A program made the position numbers and the translations under genes. Shown here piece by piece: positions 14,684-22,934 of a DNA stretch of 34,483 nucleotides. How positions within the stretch are numbered: the first letter of the stretch is position 1; each line of letters opens with the position of its first letter. The DNA comes from Clostridioides difficile (lineage in GTDB: Bacteria; Bacillota; Clostridia; Peptostreptococcales; Peptostreptococcaceae), in NCBI RefSeq assembly GCF_900243075.1, contig NZ_OEZH01000170.1, forward strand, positions 1 to 34,483, given 5' to 3'. The notes beneath the pieces were generated by a model. That model did no database searches. It was not told where the DNA came from and worked only from the letters and a program-made list of their open reading frames with translations.

Positions 14684-16508
14684 AATGGGAAGAGGTCCTA
14701 TGGGAAAATCTATGGGAGCAGGACAAAAAGCAAATGACTTTAAAGGGACTATGCGAAAATTAATTGCATACTTATCTAAATTTAAAATATCAATAATTTT
14801 AGTAATTGTATTTGCTATTGGTAGTGCATCGTTTTCTATAGTAGGTCCAAAAATTTTAGGTAAGGCAACTACAAAGATATTTGAAGGATTAGTGAGTAAG
14901 GTTTCTGGAGGAAATGTAGGTATAGATTTTAATGCAATTGGAAAAATCTTATCATTTTTACTTTGCCTTTATTTGATAAGTGCATTATTCTCTTTTGTAC
15001 AAGGATTTATAATGAGTGGAATTTCGCAAAAAGTATCCTATAATTTAAGAAAAGAGATTTCCGTAAAATTGGATAGATTGCCAATGAAATATTTTGATAC
15101 TAAGACACATGGTGAAATATTATCAAGAATTACGAATGATATAGATACTCTAAGCCAAAGTTTAAATCAAAGTATGACACAGCTTATAACATCAGTAACA
15201 ACTATGATAGGTGTTTTGATAATGATGTTATCTATAAGTGGGATTATGACATTGGTAGCAATTTTAATATTACCAATATCAATGTTTGTAATTTCAAGAA
15301 TAGTAAAGAAATCACAAAAATACTTTAGATATCAACAAGAATATTTAGGAAATGTAAATGGTCAAGTTGAGGAAACTTATAGTGGTCAAACAATAGTAAA
15401 AGCATTTAATCGTGAAGATGAAGTAATTGAAGAATTTGATAAGTTAAATGATAGCTTGTATAATTCAGCATGGAAATCTCAATTTTTATCAGGTATAATG
15501 CAACCACTTATGATGTTTATTGGAAACTTAGGATATGTAATGGTATCAATTTTAGGAGGTTGGCTTGCAATTAAGAAAACTATTGAGGTTGGGGATATAC
15601 AATCATTTATACAATATGTAAGAAACTTTACACAGCCAATGACTCAGATTGCACAGGTTGCCAACTTGCTACAATCAACAGCAGCAGCTTCTGAAAGAGT
15701 ATTTGAGTTTTTAGAAGAGGAAGAGGAGGACCAAATTGTTGAAAATGCAGTTTCAATAGATGGTCTAGAAGGCAAAATTGATTTTGAAAATGTTAACTTT
15801 GGATATAATCCAAACAAGACTATAATAAATGATTTTTCAGTAAATGTTAAACCTGGTCAAAAAGTTGCTATTGTTGGACCTACAGGAGCAGGAAAAACTA
15901 CAATAGTTAAACTTTTAATGAGGTTTTATGATGTTAATAGTGGTTCAATATTGATTGATGGTCATAATATTAAAGATTTCAATCGTAGCGAGCTTAGAGA
16001 AATGTTTGGTATGGTTCTTCAAGATACATGGTTATTTAGTAGTTCAATTATGGAAAATATAAGATATGGTAAGTTGAATGCTACAGATGAAGAAGTTATA
16101 GAGGCTGCTAAATCTGCACATGTTCATAGATTTATTAAGACATTACCAGATGGATATAAGATGAAATTAAATGAAGAAGCAAGTAATGTTTCTCAAGGTC
16201 AAAAACAATTATTGACTATAGCTCGTGCTATTTTAGCTGACCCTAAAATCTTGATATTAGATGAGGCTACAAGTTCTGTCGATACTAGAACAGAGGTACT
16301 GATTCAAAAAGCTATGGATAATCTTATGGAAGGTAGAACAAGTTTTGTAATAGCCCATAGATTATCAACTATACGTGATGCTGATATGATTCTAGTTATG
16401 AATGATGGAGATATAGTTGAACAAGGAAATCATGAGGAACTTCTAAAGAAAGGCGGATTCTATGCTAATCTTTACAATTCTCAATTTGAAGAAGATGAAG
16501 CAATGTAA
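14676..16508 (+). CDS. ABC exporter half-transporter with consensus Walker B (subunit B)
   Basis: This is the partner subunit of the heterodimer, 610 aa. Six helices lie in the first 330 residues. The nucleotide-binding domain has Walker A GPTGAGKTT (about 401-409) and Walker B ILILDE with catalytic Glu530. The signature is VSQGQ (505-509) instead of LSGGQ. In TM287/288-type exporters the altered signature of one chain faces the Asp-containing Walker B of the other. Here the altered motifs lie on opposite chains, as that model requires. The N-terminus starts with a Gly/Met-rich stretch (MSRMGRGPMGKSMG). The substrate is unknown; control by MarR suggests a drug or toxic metabolite. Confidence 0.92.
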   Translation: MSRMGRGPMGKSMGAGQKANDFKGTMRKLIAYLSKFKISIILVIVFAIGSASFSIVGPKILGKATTKIFEGLVSKVSGGNVGIDFNAIGKILSFLLCLYLISALFSFVQGFIMSGISQKVSYNLRKEISVKLDRLPMKYFDTKTHGEILSRITNDIDTLSQSLNQSMTQLITSVTTMIGVLIMMLSISGIMTLVAILILPISMFVISRIVKKSQKYFRYQQEYLGNVNGQVEETYSGQTIVKAFNREDEVIEEFDKLNDSLYNSAWKSQFLSGIMQPLMMFIGNLGYVMVSILGGWLAIKKTIEVGDIQSFIQYVRNFTQPMTQIAQVANLLQSTAAASERVFEFLEEEEEDQIVENAVSIDGLEGKIDFENVNFGYNPNKTIINDFSVNVKPGQKVAIVGPTGAGKTTIVKLLMRFYDVNSGSILIDGHNIKDFNRSELREMFGMVLQDTWLFSSSIMENIRYGKLNATDEEVIEAAKSAHVHRFIKTLPDGYKMKLNEEASNVSQGQKQLLTIARAILADPKILILDEATSSVDTRTEVLIQKAMDNLMEGRTSFVIAHRLSTIRDADMILVMNDGDIVEQGNHEELLKKGGFYANLYNSQFEEDEAM

Positions 16509-16561
16509 TAAAGAATTGTCTTAGTATATGAGTATTATTAATAAGATAAAATAAAATAAAC

Positions 16562-16608
16562 AAGGGTGTCTTAAAATGAACTTTTTAGTTCATAAGGCAC
16601 CCTTTTTT
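16562..16608 (+). terminator. Terminator of the marR-ABC operon
   Basis: AAGGGTG (16562-16568) pairs with CACCCTT (16598-16604), an inner ATGAACT/AGTTCAT stem caps it, and six T follow. Confidence 0.9.
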
Positions 16609-17020
16609 GTATGAAATCAAATATATTTTCATCATTTCAACAATGAAAAAGAGGATTTTCTATATTTTGAGGAAACCACACTATTTTATGTATTTACAAA
16701 GTGTTTATTTTATTATAATATATAATAAGGAAAATGTTGGAGGTGATTATCAAAATGTATATTTAATCGTATTCTTTAAATTTTATTATAGATAAAATTT
16801 AATTTTAATGGTTGATGATTATATTAAAGTATATATTTCTATTGCTTTTATTAATCATGTAAATAACTACTTAAATTTAAGAATCGGGTTAAATATAAAA
16901 TGATAATTACATATAGTTAATTAAACTGATGTATTTTTTAATATATATTTAGAATTTTAATCCTTCTTATGATATAAGTAGCTTGTTTTGTATTACTTAG
17001 ATTTGTAAGGAGTTTTTTTG
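16609..17020. other. Long AT-rich region before hflX, probably partly its leader
   Basis: No gene is supported. TTTACA (about 16692) is followed at 15 nt by TATAAT (about 16713), a possible but short-spaced promoter. GGAGGTG near 16739 resembles a ribosome binding site but opens only a 3-codon frame (ATG at 16755). A 62-codon frame running from the terminator (16607-16795) is judged spurious. Confidence 0.35.
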
Positions 17021-17092
17021 TTGAAAAAACTACATAATATATTTGGGAGGAGGTGTATTAACGTGATTTTTTATATAAGATTGAGAAAATAA
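17021..17092 (+). CDS. Upstream ORF (leader peptide) before hflX
   Basis: A 23-codon frame starts at TTG 17021 with AAGGAG (17007-17012) eight nt upstream. An internal GTG at 17063 has an even stronger site, GGGAGGAGGTG (17044-17054), and would give a 9-residue peptide, MIFYIRLRK. Its stop overlaps (TAATG) an ATG at 17092 that opens a further 21-codon frame to 17157. None resembles a known protein. The strong initiation sites in front of very short frames suggest regulatory translation, but a decayed gene is possible. Confidence 0.45.
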   Translation: MKKLHNIFGRRCINVIFYIRLRK

Positions 17093-17093
17093 T

Positions 17094-17197
17094 GCACGAT
17101 TATGGTTATTATAATGTTAAATTAGAAGTGGCATTTAAGGATAAGATAAAAAAATAGAATTCTTGATGAATTTAATTATAGAGCCATAATCTCGTGC
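17094..17197 (+). promoter_or_regulatory. Large leader stem-loop between the upstream ORF and hflX
   Basis: GCACGATTATGG (17094-17105) pairs with CCATAATCTCGTGC (17184-17197) apart from a 2-nt bulge. Inner blocks TATAAT (17110-17115)/ATTATA (17175-17180) and TAAATT (17118-17123)/AATTTA (17169-17174) extend it. The stem begins 2 nt after the upstream ORF stop and ends 26 nt before the hflX ribosome binding site. No U-tract follows, so it is not a simple terminator. Confidence 0.5.
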
Positions 17198-17238
17198 TGT
17201 ATATTAAATAAAAAATAGCAGATAAGGAGAATATGGAT

Positions 17239-18510
17239 ATGGCGAAAAAAGGAATAGTAGTAGGATTAAATATAAATAACAAATCTGAAGACTTTAATGA
17301 ACTGATGATTGAACTTGAAAACTTATGTTCAGCATGTGATATTGATGTTGTTGGAAGTATAACTCAAAATGCAAAGCAGGTCAACAGAGCATATTACATT
17401 GGGACAGGTAAAGTTGAGGAATTATTAAACTTAATAAAGAAGGAAAATACAGATATAGTTGTATTTTATAATGAACTTTCTACATCACAACTCAAAAATC
17501 TTGAAGAAAAGCTTAATTGCGAAATCATAGATAGAACAGCATTGATACTTGATATATTTGCACAAAGAGCAAAAACTAGAGAAGCTAAACTTCAAGTAGA
17601 AGTGGCAAGTTTAAAATATATGTTACCAAGACTTATAGGCTCAAATGAAAATTTAGGACGTCAAAGTGGTGGAGTTGGTACTAAAAATAGAGGTTCTGGT
17701 GAGAAGAAGTTAGAACTTGACCGTAGAAGAATAGAAGAAAAGATAACTTCTCTAAATAGGGAGTTGGATGATTTAAAATTCCAAAGAGAAACTCAAAGAA
17801 GTATGAGAATAAAATCAAATCTTCCAAATGTAGCTCTAGTTGGATATACAAATTCTGGTAAATCTTCGATAATGAATAAATTAGTAGATATATTTAAGAA
17901 TTCTGAAGAAAAGAAAGTGTTTGAGAAGAATATGCTATTTGCCACACTAGAAACTTCTGTTAGAAATATAGTTCTTGCAAATAACAAAGAATTTTTATTG
18001 TCTGATACTGTTGGGTTTGTAAGTAATCTACCACATGATTTAGTAAAAGCATTTAGATCAACATTAGAAGAAGCATGTGAAGCAGATATATTGTTGCATG
18101 TTGTTGATATTTCAAATCCAAGCTATAAAAGTCATATTAAAGTAACAGAAGATACTCTAAAACAAATTGGTGCAAATGATATACCTATAATTCATATATA
18201 TAATAAAATTGATTTAATTGATGAAGATTTATTAGATAATGTTGTAGGTGGTATAGATAAAGAAGGTCTCTTTATTTCGGTTAAAGAAAATATAAACATA
18301 GATAAAATGATAAAATGTATTTGTGATAGTATATTTAAAGATTATATAAGATGCAAGTTCTTAATTCCATATGACAAAGGTCATGTAGCTTCTTATTTTA
18401 ATGAGAACACAAGTGTTATAAGTACAGAATACAGAGAAGAAGGGACTCTTTTAGATGTGGAGTGTAGCAATATAGAATATAATAAGTATAGAAAGTATGT
18501 TTTAGAGTAA
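17239..18510 (+). CDS. hflX: Ribosome-associated GTPase HflX
   Basis: HflX splits or rescues stalled ribosomes using GTP. The N-terminal HflX domain covers about residues 1-170 with YYIGTGKVEEL, the glycine-rich RGSGEKKLELDRR and a coiled coil. The GTPase domain follows: G1 GYTNSGKSS (202-210), G2 FATLE, G3 DTVGF, G4 NKID. A C-terminal domain of about 60 residues ends the protein. AAGGAG (17224-17229) fits ATG 17239 (9-nt spacing) better than ATG 17233 (3 nt), giving 423 aa. The gene follows a long leader with a short ORF and a stem-loop. A Listeria hflX homologue involved in antibiotic resistance is reported to be controlled by a leader ORF, so similar control is plausible here. Confidence 0.93.
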   Translation: MAKKGIVVGLNINNKSEDFNELMIELENLCSACDIDVVGSITQNAKQVNRAYYIGTGKVEELLNLIKKENTDIVVFYNELSTSQLKNLEEKLNCEIIDRTALILDIFAQRAKTREAKLQVEVASLKYMLPRLIGSNENLGRQSGGVGTKNRGSGEKKLELDRRRIEEKITSLNRELDDLKFQRETQRSMRIKSNLPNVALVGYTNSGKSSIMNKLVDIFKNSEEKKVFEKNMLFATLETSVRNIVLANNKEFLLSDTVGFVSNLPHDLVKAFRSTLEEACEADILLHVVDISNPSYKSHIKVTEDTLKQIGANDIPIIHIYNKIDLIDEDLLDNVVGGIDKEGLFISVKENINIDKMIKCICDSIFKDYIRCKFLIPYDKGHVASYFNENTSVISTEYREEGTLLDVECSNIEYNKYRKYVLE

Positions 18511-18518
18511 GTTTTGAA

Positions 18519-18567
18519 AAGTTATTATAACTTGAAATATATTTAATGTATAATTTTATAATAACTT
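18519..18567 (+). repeat. 12-bp inverted repeat after hflX
   Basis: AAGTTATTATAA (18519-18530) and TTATAATAACTT (18556-18567) are perfect inverted copies. The left copy is itself part of the 15-nt palindrome AAGTTATTATAACTT. There is no U-tract; it may stabilise the 3' end. Confidence 0.5.
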
Positions 18568-18596
18568 ATAGAATGATTGTAAAATATGATTTTGTG

Positions 18597-18626
18597 AAAC
18601 GGTATGGCATAAAGCTATGCCGTTTT
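18597..18626 (+). terminator. Terminator after hflX
   Basis: GGCATA-AAGC-TATGCC (18606-18621) is flanked by AAACGG and CCGTTTT, which can form an alternative outer stem. A short T-run follows. Confidence 0.65.
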
Positions 18627-18651
18627 GCTATTTATAATAAAAATAAATTTA

Positions 18652-18680
18652 TTGACATAGTAGTAACTAATTACTATAAT
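18652..18680 (+). promoter_or_regulatory. Consensus sigma-A promoter of the marR-flavodoxin operon
   Basis: TTGACA (18652-18657), exactly 17 nt, TATAAT (18675-18680). Both hexamers are perfect. Palindromes overlap the spacer and the start site, so the promoter is probably strongly repressed. Confidence 0.92.
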
Positions 18681-18698
18681 ATATGGTAACTAGTTACT
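18662..18698. promoter_or_regulatory. Two MarR operators over the promoter
   Basis: AGTAACTAATTACT (18662-18675) lies in the spacer and touches the -10. GGTAACTAGTTACT (18685-18698) lies over the transcription start. The two share GTAACTARTTACT, are palindromic, and their centres are 23 bp apart. Confidence 0.85.
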
Positions 18699-18749
18699 AT
18701 TTGAAATTATTAAAAAATTAAAATCTAAGATAAAGAGAGGTATATAATA

Positions 18750-19247
18750 ATGGATGTAGAAACTTTAATGAAAAAATTTATGGGAGATGATGATAGTAGA
18801 AAACAAGCTATATTTGCAAGTATATTTGTAATGCAAAATAAACTTCAAACTACATGTGATAAATTAGACCCAGAACTAACAATGAAACAATGGTTACTTT
18901 TAGCTATTGCAGAGTCTGTAGATGAAACTCTTACCTTAACTAAACTTGGAGAACTAATGGGGTGTTCAAGACAAAATGTAAAAAAATTGGCTATTGCTTT
19001 AGAAAAGAAAGGTTTTATACAAATTGAGCAAAATGAAAAAGATTCAAGAGCTACTTGTCTTTTAACAAAAGATAAAGTGGAAGAGTATTCTGAAAAAGTA
19101 AGAGGTATGCAGGAAAAAGTATTACAGCTTTTATTTAAAGATTTTACAGAGAAAGAAGTGGAACAATTATTTTTTGGAATTATGAAATTAAGTACAGGAA
19201 TTGAAAATATAAAGAATTATGTAGAAAATAATGACCTTGGAGAGTAA
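18750..19247 (+). CDS. MarR-family regulator
   Basis: This is a 165-residue winged-helix protein. The helix-turn-helix runs from about residue 60 to 85 (LTKLGELMGCSRQNVKKLAIALEK in part), and the wing carries EKDSRATCLLT. Cys74 (MGCSRQN) and Cys106 (RATCLL) lie in or near the DNA-binding domain and could make it redox-responsive, which would suit the flavodoxin encoded next; this is inference. RBS AGAGAGG precedes ATG 18750. Two identical-type palindromes in its own consensus promoter indicate tight autorepression. Confidence 0.9.
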   Translation: MDVETLMKKFMGDDDSRKQAIFASIFVMQNKLQTTCDKLDPELTMKQWLLLAIAESVDETLTLTKLGELMGCSRQNVKKLAIALEKKGFIQIEQNEKDSRATCLLTKDKVEEYSEKVRGMQEKVLQLLFKDFTEKEVEQLFFGIMKLSTGIENIKNYVENNDLGE

Positions 19248-19295
19248 GCAAGTGTCAAATCAACTTTGTATGGCATCAAAAAGGGGGCAATTTAT

Positions 19296-19820
19296 ATGAA
19301 AAATGTATTAGTGATTTATAAGAGTAAATATGGTTCAACAAAGAAGTATGCTAAATGGCTTTCAGAATTATTGTCTTGTGATATTTTTGAAACTAAGAAT
19401 ATTAATATAGAAAAGGTTTTGAAGTATGATACGATTATTTTAGGAGGAGGTCTTTATGCTTGTAATATAGCAGGAATTTCTTTTTTTAAAAAAAATTATA
19501 AAGAATTACAGAAAAAAAATCTAGTAGTATTTGGTGTAGGAGCTGCTCCATATAATGATGAAGTAATAAAGAGATTAAAAGAAGTAAACTTTAAGGGTGA
19601 ATTAAATAATGTTCCTTGTTTTTATTGTCGTGGGGCATGGGATGAGACAAAAATGTCCTTGCTAGACTATACTCTTTGTAGCTTTTTTAAAAAATCTATA
19701 GCTAAAAAAGAACGTCAAGGTCTTAAACCAATAGAAGCACCTTTATTGTCTGGAGAAGCTTTTGATTGGTGTAATAAAGAAAATCTAGACCCAATACTCG
19801 ATTATATAAGAGCACTTTAA
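19296..19820 (+). CDS. Flavodoxin-domain protein (HemG-like)
   Basis: This is a 174-residue flavodoxin fold. The phosphate-binding loop is YKSKYGSTKKYA at residues 7-18. ILGGGLYACNI at about 50 and VFGVGAAPYNDE at about 80 fit the second and third flavin loops. It resembles the flavodoxin_5/HemG group (menaquinone-dependent protoporphyrinogen oxidase-like) more than electron-carrier flavodoxins. I do not claim a haem role, since no haem genes are nearby. The start at ATG 19296 is supported by AAGGGGG (19281-19287). It follows the MarR gene by 48 nt and shares its promoter, so the regulator most likely controls this protein. Confidence 0.82.
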   Translation: MKNVLVIYKSKYGSTKKYAKWLSELLSCDIFETKNINIEKVLKYDTIILGGGLYACNIAGISFFKKNYKELQKKNLVVFGVGAAPYNDEVIKRLKEVNFKGELNNVPCFYCRGAWDETKMSLLDYTLCSFFKKSIAKKERQGLKPIEAPLLSGEAFDWCNKENLDPILDYIRAL

Positions 19821-19980
19821 GAGGTATATACTTACAATTATTTATTATCTAAAGTTAGACTCTATAGAAATTTATTAGACATTATTTATAAAATAATAAT
19901 ATTATTAAAGATGGATAATTTAATTGTTTCAATAAGGGTATAATTTTAAAAAGTGTTGATTTTAAAATAAATTATTTTAT

Positions 19981-20016
19981 AAGCTTACTTATACTTAATA
20001 AGGGGGCTTTTTTTAT
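19981..20016 (+). terminator. Terminator of the marR-flavodoxin operon
   Basis: AAGC (19981-19984) pairs with GCTT (20006-20009) and CTTAT with ATAAG inside, with weak pairs between; seven T follow. It lies 160 nt past the stop. The rest of 19821-19980 shows no gene. Confidence 0.65.
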
Positions 20017-20103
20017 TGGAAGATTTATGTTATATTGAGATGAATTTATTATGATATAAAAAACAATGTTAAGATAAATTTAAATCTTTTTCTAAAAATG
20101 TAC

Positions 20104-20112
20104 TGGTATAAT
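20104..20112 (+). promoter_or_regulatory. Extended -10 promoter of the aldehyde dehydrogenase gene
   Basis: TGGTATAAT is an extended -10, 23 nt before the ATG. The -35 region is weak. Confidence 0.5.
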
Positions 20113-20135
20113 TCTTAAAGAAAGGATTTCTAACA

Positions 20136-21500
20136 ATGGAGATAAAAGAGTTAGTTAAAATGCAAAGAAAATATTATAATACAGGTAAAACAAGAGATAT
20201 ATCGTTTCGTTTAGAGCAGTTAAAGAAACTTAAGTCAGTTGTATTACAAAATGAAGAAAAAATACTTTTAGCACTAAAGAAAGATTTAAATAAATCGGAA
20301 TTTGAAGGTTTTATGACAGAGGTAGGTATGTTTTATAGTGAATTAGATTTTGCTATAAAGAATATAAGAAAATGGAGTAAGACAAGAAGAGTTAGATCAA
20401 GTATGGTTAATTTTCCATCTATATCTAAGATTATTCCACAACCCTATGGTGTTACGCTCATAATGTCACCTTGGAATTACCCCTTTCAATTAGCACTTAT
20501 ACCATTAGTTTGGTCATTGGCAGCAGGAAATTGCATCATAGTAAAGCCTTCTGAATACGCTGTATCAACATCCAATATTATTAATGACATAATTGAAAAT
20601 AATTTTTCAAAAGAATATATTGCAGTTGTTCAAGGAAATCAGGAAGAAAGTGAAAAATTACTTTTAGAAAGATTTGATTATATATTTTTTACAGGAAGTA
20701 CTAATGTTGGCAGAATAGTTATGAAGTCGGCATCAAATTATTTGACTCCTATAACTTTAGAGCTTGGAGGAAAAAGTCCGTGTATTATTTTAAAAGATGC
20801 AGATATAGACCTTACTGCAAAAAGACTTACATGGGGAAAACTAATAAATGCAGGACAAACCTGTGTGGCTCCAGATTATGTCTTAGTGCATGAAGATAGA
20901 AAAAATGAGTTAATAGAAAAAATAAAATATTATATCAATAAGTATTTTGGAGATAATCCATGTAATAATGAGCAATTTCCTAAAATCATAAATGAAAGAC
21001 ATTTTAAGCGAATAGTATCTCTTATTGATACAGATAAAGTAGTATATGGTGGAGGTTATAATAGTAAAACATTAAAAATAGAACCAACTATAGTAGACAA
21101 TGCTAATTGGGATGATAATATAATGAAAGAAGAGATATTTGGTCCTATATTTCCTATTTTAACTTACAAAGATTTGGATGAAGTCATACAAGAAATTATA
21201 AAAAGACCAAATCCATTAGCCGTTTATATTTTTACAAAAAATAAGTATCTAGAAGATAAAATTTTAGAAATGATTCCATCAGGGGGATGTTGCATAAATG
21301 ATACAATTACGCATATAGCTACGAATTACTTGCCATTTGGTGGCGTTGGTGAAAGTGGTATGGGTTCATATCATGGAAAATCTGGATTTGATACATTTAC
21401 ACATTATAAGAGTGTGTTAAAAAAATTAAATTTGGATATTCCTATTAGATATGCGCCATATAATGATAAATTAATTAAGATTCTTAAAAAGATAATGTAG
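20136..21500 (+). CDS. Class 3 (ALDH3-type) aldehyde dehydrogenase
   Basis: This NAD(P)-dependent enzyme oxidises aldehydes to acids. At 454 aa it is the short ALDH3 type. Landmarks are MSPWNYPFQLAL (about 110) and the Rossmann-type FFTGSTNVGR (about 184). Catalytic Glu209 lies in LELGGKSP and the nucleophile Cys243 in AGQTCVAPDY. EEIFGPIFPI and NYLPFGGVGESG occur towards the C-terminus. The hydrophobic or basic C-terminal tail (IRYAPYNDKLIKILKKI) resembles ALDH3 members that act on long-chain aldehydes at membranes; the substrate is not known. It has its own promoter, and no functional partner is adjacent. Confidence 0.92.
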   Translation: MEIKELVKMQRKYYNTGKTRDISFRLEQLKKLKSVVLQNEEKILLALKKDLNKSEFEGFMTEVGMFYSELDFAIKNIRKWSKTRRVRSSMVNFPSISKIIPQPYGVTLIMSPWNYPFQLALIPLVWSLAAGNCIIVKPSEYAVSTSNIINDIIENNFSKEYIAVVQGNQEESEKLLLERFDYIFFTGSTNVGRIVMKSASNYLTPITLELGGKSPCIILKDADIDLTAKRLTWGKLINAGQTCVAPDYVLVHEDRKNELIEKIKYYINKYFGDNPCNNEQFPKIINERHFKRIVSLIDTDKVVYGGGYNSKTLKIEPTIVDNANWDDNIMKEEIFGPIFPILTYKDLDEVIQEIIKRPNPLAVYIFTKNKYLEDKILEMIPSGGCCINDTITHIATNYLPFGGVGESGMGSYHGKSGFDTFTHYKSVLKKLNLDIPIRYAPYNDKLIKILKKIM

Positions 21501-21648
21501 CTTATATTGTAGAAAAATGAACATAAATAAAATTAAAAGTTTGTATTTTGAATATACTTTATGCAATTAAAATTTTAATTTGGCATATTTGTTATAATAG
21601 TGGTGATTTTGTGATAAAATTTAATTATATAGAAATAAGGAGGAAAAA

Positions 21649-22815
21649 ATGAAAATTAATTGGAATACAAAGTACACAACGATAGCAATTTATACATTTA
21701 TAATAACTGCTTCTAGTATTATATTTTATCTAGTATCATCACAAATTGATGTGTTTTCTAATAATTTAGATGCTATATTTACAACTTTACAGCCTTTTAT
21801 AATAGGATTTGCTATTGCATATCTTCTTAATTTTATTTTAAAGTTTTATGAAGATAGAGTTTTTATAAAAAGTGAGAAATTAAAAAACCTAAAACAAAAA
21901 TCAAAAAGAGGATTGGGTCTTTTATTAACATATGCAACAGCCGCATTGATACTTTACTTATTTATGTATTTCGTATTGCCTCAAGTAATTGAGAGTATTG
22001 TTGGACTAGCAAATGATATACCTATGTATGTAAATAATGCAACTAAGCTTATTGATAAATTAATGATTGATTTAAATCTTGATGAACAATACTTTAATTT
22101 GGCAGTAGACAAATGGAATGAGTTTGTTGCATACATCATAAAATTTGTAACAGATTTAATACCAATATTAGGAAATATATTAAAGAATGTAGCTTCTAGT
22201 ATATGGAATATTGTCTTAGGGCTAATTGTTTCAGTATATTTATTAATTGATAAGGAAAAATTTTATGGATTAAGTAAAAAAATAACTTATGCTCTATTTA
22301 CAGAAACACAAGCTTCTAGAATTTTAGAGTTAACTCACAGAAGTAACTATACATTCGGAAGATTTCTAGGCGGTAAGATATTAGATTCATTCATTATAGG
22401 TATTCTAACATTTGTGATACTTACAGTAGTTAAAATGCCATATGCATTATTAATATCAGTTATAATTGGTATTACAAATATTATTCCTTTCTTTGGACCT
22501 TTATTTGGAGCGATACCATCTACAATAATAGTATTGTTTGTTTCTCCTATAAAAGCTTTATGGTTATTGTTGATTATATTAATAATACAACAAATAGATG
22601 GAAATATTATAGGACCTAAAATACTTGGAGATTCAATTGGTATATCTGCATTTTGGATTTTATTCTCATTATTGGTTGCAGGAAAGCTATTAGGTTTTAT
22701 TGGAATGGTTATAGGAGTTCCTATGTTTGCTGTGATTTATTCTATAATTAAAGATATTGTTGAAGAGAAATTGGATAAGAAGGGATTACCAACAGATACT
22801 TCCGATTATATGTAG
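21649..22815 (+). CDS. AI-2E family transporter (PerM-like membrane protein)
   Basis: This is a 388-residue integral membrane protein of the AI-2E/PerM family. Helices are visible at about 10-30, 40-60, 82-110, 170-195, 240-262, 265-300, 305-325 and 335-370. A long segment between helices 3 and 4 (about 112-165) is characteristic. The family motif NIIPFFGPLFGAIPS is present near 280. Members export varied compounds or ions; the name does not prove autoinducer-2 transport, and LuxS is not encoded here. The start has AAGGAGGAAAAA before ATG 21649, and TATAAT (21593-21598) may be the -10. Confidence 0.88.
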   Translation: MKINWNTKYTTIAIYTFIITASSIIFYLVSSQIDVFSNNLDAIFTTLQPFIIGFAIAYLLNFILKFYEDRVFIKSEKLKNLKQKSKRGLGLLLTYATAALILYLFMYFVLPQVIESIVGLANDIPMYVNNATKLIDKLMIDLNLDEQYFNLAVDKWNEFVAYIIKFVTDLIPILGNILKNVASSIWNIVLGLIVSVYLLIDKEKFYGLSKKITYALFTETQASRILELTHRSNYTFGRFLGGKILDSFIIGILTFVILTVVKMPYALLISVIIGITNIIPFFGPLFGAIPSTIIVLFVSPIKALWLLLIILIIQQIDGNIIGPKILGDSIGISAFWILFSLLVAGKLLGFIGMVIGVPMFAVIYSIIKDIVEEKLDKKGLPTDTSDYM

Positions 22816-22866
22816 CCAAAAACAGATGTTATTTTTAGTTAAAAATATATAAGTTAAGAAATATTT

Positions 22867-22901
22867 AAAGCACTGAGAAAGCTAAACTCTTGGTGCTTTT
22901 T
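22867..22901 (+). terminator. Terminator after the AI-2E family gene
   Basis: AAAGCACTGAGA (22867-22878) pairs fully, with two wobbles, to TCTTGGTGCTTT (22888-22899), followed by T. It ends 33 nt before the next start codon, so the esterase needs its own or read-through transcription. Confidence 0.85.
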
Positions 22902-22934
22902 AGATATAAAATCATTATAGAAGAGGTGTTTTTT

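Noticed and set aside
16739-16763. Strong GGAGGTG site followed by ATG
   Set aside because: The frame is only three codons (ATG TAT ATT TAA); not supported as a gene or leader peptide.
16607-16795. 62-codon ORF after the ABC exporter operon
   Set aside because: It starts inside the terminator, has no ribosome binding site and low-complexity composition.
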